This document shows positions 15,433 to 20,053 of a DNA stretch of 20,053 nt, one piece after another (the first letter of the stretch is position 1; the number at the start of each line of letters is the position of its first letter). The position numbers and the translations under genes were made by a program. The notes under the pieces were generated by a model. The model saw nothing but the letters and a program-made list of their open reading frames with translations. It made no database searches and was not told the origin of the DNA. This DNA comes from Anaerolineales bacterium UBA6131 (lineage in GTDB: Bacteria; Chloroflexota; Anaerolineae; UBA2200), in contig DIVN01000127.1 of NCBI GenBank assembly GCA_002435875.1, positions 7,351-27,403 on the forward strand, in the 5' to 3' direction.

Positions 15433-17094
15433 CTATTCCATGCGACGGTGGAGCACCACGTTGGGCCCCTCATGAACCGTCGCGAACTTGTGATACTCCG
15501 GTACGGGGCGATTGCCCCAAGGCAGATCAGGATACGGTATCTCGATCGCGTCGTAGCGCCCCCGCGCGAGGATGGCATCCACTTCATCCCTGTACGGCCC
15601 GTTTTGTCGGTTGATCACCCAGTTCGGCTCGGTCACCTTGTCCAGGCGGTACCCCGACAATCCTCCGGCAATGTCCAGCCCCGTGTAGAAGGCGATCGGG
15701 AGCTCACCATAGTTGGCCAGTACGATATCACCAGGCTTGGCATGCTGTGCGAGGTAGAGTGCGACGCCTTCGTTCGGATCATCATAGTCGTGTGTCAACT
15801 CATAGGCGAACTGAGCCAAGTCTGACCGAAGCTTTCCGGCGACAACAATCAAGGCATCTGTCTCTGCGAGATAGCGCCGCGGCGCGAGAGACGCCCACTT
15901 GAAAGCCTGGGCTTGAGGAAAAACATACGGGACCATGTGTAGGACATTCGTCGCGACCAGCACCAGCAGCAACGCCCATCCCACACAGGCACGGCGATCA
16001 GAGAGCCGCACCAGCACGAATGCGAGCAGCGCGCAGAGAAGCGGCACCAACTGCACGATGTAGCTAAAGTACATCCAGATGAAGGACGCAGATAAGAAGA
16101 CCACTGTCACCAAAATGATCGTGACATACAGGTTGATGATAGAGGCTTCACCACCGCCCAAGGGTGTGGCGCGAGTTGGCCTCCATAGGCGCAGGTGTTC
16201 GTACGGCAAGAACAACAACAACGGCCAAGGCAATATCCACCCAGTGATGTACACAACATAGTGCGCCAGATGGCCCGCAAAGCGGTAGACGTCAAAAACA
16301 AAGCGGCCACGCGCCCAGGTCTGCAGATAGACAGCCCAGGGCAGTACATAGAGCGCCACAATCGCCACACCAACGACAACAGCAACCAAGTCACTTCGCC
16401 GCGGCCCGGTCAGCAGGTAGTGCACGGACATGGCGGCCATCAGAGGCACAAAAGCGCCAAAGTTGCTCTGGAACAGCAGAAACGCAGAAATGATCAGGTA
16501 GGGCAAGGCCCAAGGCACAGCAGGTCGTCGGCGCAAATGAAGATAGGCATCAATGGACGCCACGGTGAACAGCGCGGCAAGCGAAAAGTACTTGCACTGT
16601 CTGGAGTGCAGAATGAACGGCACGCAAAGCAGCAGTAGCAGAGCACCCAATTGAGCTATGCGCCGGTCGACAAAGTGCCGGCGCAGACTGCTGTGTGTCA
16701 GCAGTACCGTCAGCAGCCCTGCCAGAGCAAACGGCAGGCGTGCGGCAAAGGTCGTAGTCCCAAGGAGCATGAATGAGATGCTCGTGAAGTAGAAGGGCAG
16801 CCATGGATGATAGACCCACACATAGTCTGAGGTGTACTGAATATCCTGTGGCGCCTGTCGGATGAGATTGCGGCCATCGAAGGCCAAGGGCAGCCCATAC
16901 TCGCCGAGACGCTGCGAAAGCAACGCGGTCTCGGCCTCGTCCTGCCACAAGTACATATTGCCGAGGTTACCGAGAAACAAGATAGCCCCGAGTGCCAGCA
17001 GCAAAAGCCCAAAGTGTCGGTCGCTGAGCGAGCGCATTCTCGTTGCGAAAGCACCCGACCCCGGATGAGCGCATTCCACTCGCCGCAGGCTCAT
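15433..17094 (-). CDS. GT39-like polytopic glycosyltransferase (tandem paralog)
   Basis: The 553-aa membrane protein has an unusually long, basic N-terminus of about 28 residues before its first helix. It then has MYLWQDEAETALL, with Asp-Glu at 52-53, in the outer loop. The body is strongly hydrophobic. The C-terminal ~130 residues are soluble and end in NVVLHRRME. It is paralogous to the gene immediately before it in transcription (17096-18739): both share the WQDEAETAL loop, an FYT-x-L segment, an NGPYRD/HGPYRD segment and the final R-R-M-acidic end. The ATG at 17094 begins one base after the TGA of that paralog, so translation is coupled. It is expected to be a lipid-donor-dependent sugar transferase acting on the outer face; specificity is unknown. 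An internal start at M20 is possible. Confidence 0.89.
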   Translation of the reverse strand: MSLRRVECAHPGSGAFATRMRSLSDRHFGLLLLALGAILFLGNLGNMYLWQDEAETALLSQRLGEYGLPLAFDGRNLIRQAPQDIQYTSDYVWVYHPWLPFYFTSISFMLLGTTTFAARLPFALAGLLTVLLTHSSLRRHFVDRRIAQLGALLLLLCVPFILHSRQCKYFSLAALFTVASIDAYLHLRRRPAVPWALPYLIISAFLLFQSNFGAFVPLMAAMSVHYLLTGPRRSDLVAVVVGVAIVALYVLPWAVYLQTWARGRFVFDVYRFAGHLAHYVVYITGWILPWPLLLFLPYEHLRLWRPTRATPLGGGEASIINLYVTIILVTVVFLSASFIWMYFSYIVQLVPLLCALLAFVLVRLSDRRACVGWALLLVLVATNVLHMVPYVFPQAQAFKWASLAPRRYLAETDALIVVAGKLRSDLAQFAYELTHDYDDPNEGVALYLAQHAKPGDIVLANYGELPIAFYTGLDIAGGLSGYRLDKVTEPNWVINRQNGPYRDEVDAILARGRYDAIEIPYPDLPWGNRPVPEYHKFATVHEGPNVVLHRRME

Positions 17095-17095
17095 C

Positions 17096-18739
17096 TCAGT
17101 CCATCCGCCTGTATAGGATCACTGGGGGTGCATCTTCAACAGTGAGGTAGTTGTGCACACCTGGCTCCGGCCGGTTCTCCCAGCGAATGTCCGGGTAGGG
17201 CAACTCGATCAATTCGTAGGTCCCGGACCTGACGATCTGAGCAAGAAGATCGCGATACGGACCATGACGACGATCGACCACCCAATCGGGCCGGGACTCG
17301 ACATCCAGGCCGTGGAGGCCTAGTCCTCCCAGCACCCGCAGATCGGTGTAAAACATCACAGGAAGGTCTTCATAATTGACTGCAGCAGTCTGGCCTGGCT
17401 CAGCATGAGCGTTGAGATATGCCACTAGGCCCTCGTTTGGCCCCTCGTAAGAATGCGATAGTTCTTGCAGGTACATCAGAGGCTCGGAGCGAAACTGGCC
17501 CGCCGCACGCCAAACTTCCTGCAAGCTTTGGAAAGCTGGCGAAGAAGGCCACAAAGCAGCGATGGCCATATTGCGCACAGGTGGCAACCCATAAGGCACC
17601 AGGGCAACAAGGTTGCAGCAAGCACACACCGCAAATGTCAGGTAACCCACTACCGGCCAACGATCCAGCAGCAGCCCAATCCCTATTGCCACGATCGAAA
17701 GCAAGAAAGGAATCAAGTGGACCATATAGCGGAAGTAGACCCAGTCAAAAGCCGCCGAGGCGGATAGAGACAGGACATTCGTGCCCACAATCAGCAGGAC
17801 AAGCTGACTGTAGCGCATCTCGCTATCGCTCAAGGACCAGTTAGGACGGCGATGGCGCTGCCACCAAGCAACAAGCACGACTGCACACAGGGCTGTCGGC
17901 ACCAACCAGGCCGTGATAAACACAACATGCTGCACGACGTGGGCCAGAAAGCGATCCAGGCGAAACGGGTCGCCTCGCCCAAGCACTCGCATGTACCATG
18001 CCCATGGCAACACCAGCATGATGATGAGCAGGATTGCTGACAAGAAGCGCCTTGGGAAGGCGCACCGGGGCCGTATCAGGAGCCAATCCAGCCCTAGCGC
18101 CAGCAGGACCGGAAAGAACGCACCGTAATGCGCATGGTAGAGCAGGACTGCCGATAGCACAAAGTAGGGCACTGCCCAGCAGTCGCCGTTACGCACACGG
18201 AGAAAAGAATCTACCACGGCAAGGGTGAAGAGTGCCGCCAGCGCATAGTAGCGACACTGACGCATCAATAACAGAAATGGAACGCACAACAAGAGGAGGA
18301 TAACTGAGACCCAAACAAGCCGACGACGGCCGAGCCAACGCCCCAGGAACAGGCCATAGAAGACTACGACGGCCATGCCGATCAGAGCAAAGGGCAGGCG
18401 CGCAGCCAGAGTCGTCTGCTGTCCCAACACTAAGAACGAAGCGGCTGTAATCGCATACTGAAGCCATGAGTGATAGATCCAGACATAGTTGGAGGCAAAC
18501 TCAGTGAAGGGAGAGCTTGATTGCTGAACCCAGTCGTACCCATCATTGGACAGAGGCAAGCCAAACTTAAGCAGATGTCGAGCAACCAGTGCGGTCTCGG
18601 CCTCATCTTGCCAGAGGTAGATGTCGTCGAGCCGCACGAGCACCAAGGTCAGCCCGAGCACGATACCCAGCAAGACAAGGAGCCGCTGCGCGACCCGGAA
18701 ACGAGCCAGACCAGGTACCTTCGCCCGCACTGAGACCAC
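17096..18739 (-). CDS. GT39-like polytopic glycosyltransferase (tandem paralog)
   Basis: The 547-aa GT-C protein has a first helix at about 18-36, followed by IYLWQDEAETALVARHLL with the Asp-Glu pair at 45-46. Many transmembrane segments follow, then a soluble C-terminal domain containing NYEDLPVMFYTDLRVLGG and ending in VILYRRMD. The GTG start is in a TAGTG junction: its first base is the last base of the stop codon of the Dpm1-like gene. The supplier of a lipid-linked sugar and this transferase are therefore translated together. AAGG lies nine bases upstream. It and the next gene arose by tandem duplication, but are well diverged outside the conserved loops. Confidence 0.9.
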   Translation of the reverse strand: MVSVRAKVPGLARFRVAQRLLVLLGIVLGLTLVLVRLDDIYLWQDEAETALVARHLLKFGLPLSNDGYDWVQQSSSPFTEFASNYVWIYHSWLQYAITAASFLVLGQQTTLAARLPFALIGMAVVVFYGLFLGRWLGRRRLVWVSVILLLLCVPFLLLMRQCRYYALAALFTLAVVDSFLRVRNGDCWAVPYFVLSAVLLYHAHYGAFFPVLLALGLDWLLIRPRCAFPRRFLSAILLIIMLVLPWAWYMRVLGRGDPFRLDRFLAHVVQHVVFITAWLVPTALCAVVLVAWWQRHRRPNWSLSDSEMRYSQLVLLIVGTNVLSLSASAAFDWVYFRYMVHLIPFLLSIVAIGIGLLLDRWPVVGYLTFAVCACCNLVALVPYGLPPVRNMAIAALWPSSPAFQSLQEVWRAAGQFRSEPLMYLQELSHSYEGPNEGLVAYLNAHAEPGQTAAVNYEDLPVMFYTDLRVLGGLGLHGLDVESRPDWVVDRRHGPYRDLLAQIVRSGTYELIELPYPDIRWENRPEPGVHNYLTVEDAPPVILYRRMD

Positions 18740-19578
18740 TATCTGTCGCCTTGGTCATTCATGCCTGGCATGCTGTCTCCGCCGGACATGTCAGATTGCC
18801 GCAGGATTTGTGGGAGGTGATAGCGGCTGATAATCTCCGGCAGGGTCTTCTTGAACTGTGGGACGTACGCGAGGCCCCACCTGGATGCCAGGTAGCGAAA
18901 CATCACCGCCAGTGTGCTCAGGCCGTAGACAACGCTCCGCCGGAAGTTGACGGACGAAGCCTCCTTGAAGTAACGGGTGGGCACCCCAATCTCATCGATA
19001 CGGAAGTCAAACGCGACAGCCTGCGCAATCACCTCCGTATCGAAAACAAAGTCGTCCGAGTTGAGCAAGAACGGGATCGTCTCCAACAGTTCTCGACTGT
19101 AGGCTCGGAAGCCTGTATGGCATTCGGACAGATGTTGCCCCAAGGCAAGATTCTCAACCGTGGTCAAGAACCGATTGGACAGGTACTTGTAGATAGGCAT
19201 GCCGCCTGCGAGGGTCCCACCCTTCAGGAACCGTGAGCCCATGACCATATCAGCTTTATCTTCCTGGATCGGACGGATCAACTCTGGCACCAGTGTTGAG
19301 TCGTACTGGTAGTCAGGGTGCAGCATCACCACGATGTCTGCGCCATCTTCTAGCGCCTTGAGATAGCAGGTTTTCTGGTTTCCGCCATAGCCCTTGTTCT
19401 GGACGTGGACAACAACATCCAACCCCAGCCGTTTGGCGATCTCAACAGTCTCGTCCTGACTGACATCGTCAACGAGGATAACCTTGTGCACAATTTCCTT
19501 GGGAAGATCATCGTACGTGCGTGCCAAGGTCTTGGCCGCGTTGTACGCTGGCATAACAACGATTACTTTGTCCACCAT
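18739..19578 (-). CDS. Family 2 glycosyltransferase, Dpm1/polyprenyl-phosphate sugar synthase-like
   Basis: This 279-aa cytoplasmic GT-A enzyme contains VVMPAYNAAKTL (7-18), LVDDVSQDET (35-44), NKGYGGNQ (61-68) and MLHPDYQYD (85-93) in place of the metal-binding acidic motif. It also has VMGSRFLKGG (112-121) and ECHTGFRAYSRE (152-163). This is the set seen in dolichol/polyprenyl-phosphate mannosyl- or glucosyltransferase relatives, which load a sugar from a nucleotide donor onto a lipid phosphate. No C-terminal pair of transmembrane helices is seen, so it should be soluble or peripheral, like Dpm1-type enzymes. GGGAG precedes the ATG by seven bases. It lies directly upstream of, and overlaps, a GT39 gene, which is a natural consumer of its product. 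The sugar is not determinable from sequence. Confidence 0.9.
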   Translation of the reverse strand: MVDKVIVVMPAYNAAKTLARTYDDLPKEIVHKVILVDDVSQDETVEIAKRLGLDVVVHVQNKGYGGNQKTCYLKALEDGADIVVMLHPDYQYDSTLVPELIRPIQEDKADMVMGSRFLKGGTLAGGMPIYKYLSNRFLTTVENLALGQHLSECHTGFRAYSRELLETIPFLLNSDDFVFDTEVIAQAVAFDFRIDEIGVPTRYFKEASSVNFRRSVVYGLSTLAVMFRYLASRWGLAYVPQFKKTLPEIISRYHLPQILRQSDMSGGDSMPGMNDQGDR

Positions 19579-19608
19579 GCACTCACTCCCATCCTGCTGA
19601 CGCTAGGA

Positions 19609-20053
19609 TCAGTGCGGGCGTTTTAGCATCGCCCGCACGGCGGCCACTCCAAAGGTGAACACCTCTTGGGATTGTTCCTGCAACTCCGTCAGAACCTGTG
19701 GCCTAACCTGATAGCGCGCCCGACCATCAACGACAAGAAACGAACAGCCGGCGGATGCCTGCACAATCTGCTCTTGTGCTGGCTGGCGCCAGAAGACAGT
19801 CTGTGCTTCAGCACTGCTCTTGCCCCTGAGGAGCCTTATGAGCAGCTCGGCCAGAGCACTGTCAGAGATCCCCATACCAGCATACAACATGCCACCATAG
19901 CTGTCGACCAGATACTGCCCCGCCTCGGTAGAAGCAGGTTGCCTCGAGCCCAAGAAAGTGTAGTTGGGCTCAAATGCCAATACCTGGTCATCAGGCAACG
20001 CATGCTCACGCAGGTAGTCGGCTACCCGCGAGTAGGTAGCATCGACGGCATTG
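19609..20053 (-). CDS. C-terminal part of a GT-C membrane glycosyltransferase (5' end beyond window)
   Basis: The frame is open from the right window edge to a TGA at 19609, about 148 codons, with no stop. A start inside the window (a TTG at 19998) is unlikely to be real because the similarity continues upstream of it. The visible part is soluble: VADYLREHALPDDQVLAFEP, then LVDSYGGMLYAGMG, ending in a strand-rich segment and a basic tail. This looks like the outer C-terminal domain that follows the membrane helices in PMT_2/ArnT-like proteins, such as those downstream. The catalytic loop is outside the window, so the family assignment rests on this domain and on context. The next gene starts 31 bases downstream, in the same direction. 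Confidence 0.65.
   Translation of the reverse strand, partial: NAVDATYSRVADYLREHALPDDQVLAFEPNYTFLGSRQPASTEAGQYLVDSYGGMLYAGMGISDSALAELLIRLLRGKSSAEAQTVFWRQPAQEQIVQASAGCSFLVVDGRARYQVRPQVLTELQEQSQEVFTFGVAAVRAMLKRPH

Noticed and set aside
18589..19236. Plus-strand open frame of 215 codons
   Set aside because: It is antisense to the Dpm1-like gene and the start of the next GT39 gene, both with clear family motifs; there is no ribosome site or recognisable domain.

Overview
The window is a single block of 14 genes, all on the minus strand and separated by 0-90 bases or overlapping by up to 8. It therefore looks like part of one long operon, transcribed from the right edge to the left. GC content looks to be in the mid to upper 50s. 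No tRNA, rRNA, CRISPR, insertion sequence or phage gene is visible. Several features resemble Chloroflexota (Anaerolineae-like) genomes: Thr-Pro repeat linkers in a secreted protein, long runs of polytopic glycosyltransferases with WQDEAET and DSNLDWGQDL motifs, and cobalamin-type radical SAM proteins. That assignment is an inference, because there is no marker gene.

In transcription order (right to left) the genes are: the C-terminal end of a GT-C membrane glycosyltransferase (19609-20053); a Dpm1-like family 2 glycosyltransferase (18739-19578); two tandem paralogous GT39-like membrane glycosyltransferases (17096-18739, 15433-17094); a third, different GT39 protein (13768-15396); a radical SAM protein with a B12-binding-like N-terminus (12405-13715); a GT39 protein (10643-12412), a secreted esterase (8837-10630) and a GT39 paralog (7091-8827); then a decoration block of NAD-dependent epimerase (6117-7097), left-handed beta-helix acyltransferase (5327-6097) and zinc-ribbon SAM methyltransferase (4360-5265); a divergent GT-C-like polytopic protein (2419-4338); and a second, larger secreted esterase with an extra carbohydrate-binding-like domain (1-2331, cut by the left edge).

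The simplest reading is a surface glycoconjugate locus. The Dpm1-like enzyme would charge a polyprenyl phosphate with a sugar. The GT-C enzymes would transfer such sugars on the outer face of the membrane. The epimerase, acyltransferase, methyltransferase and radical SAM enzyme would modify the sugar or lipid. The two exported serine esterases would act on ester groups outside the cell. The most unusual aspects are the number of GT-C genes (seven of fourteen) and the interleaving of paralogous exported esterases with them. A good sigma70-type promoter sits directly before the last esterase and is placed to give a leaderless transcript. Substrates cannot be read from the sequence.
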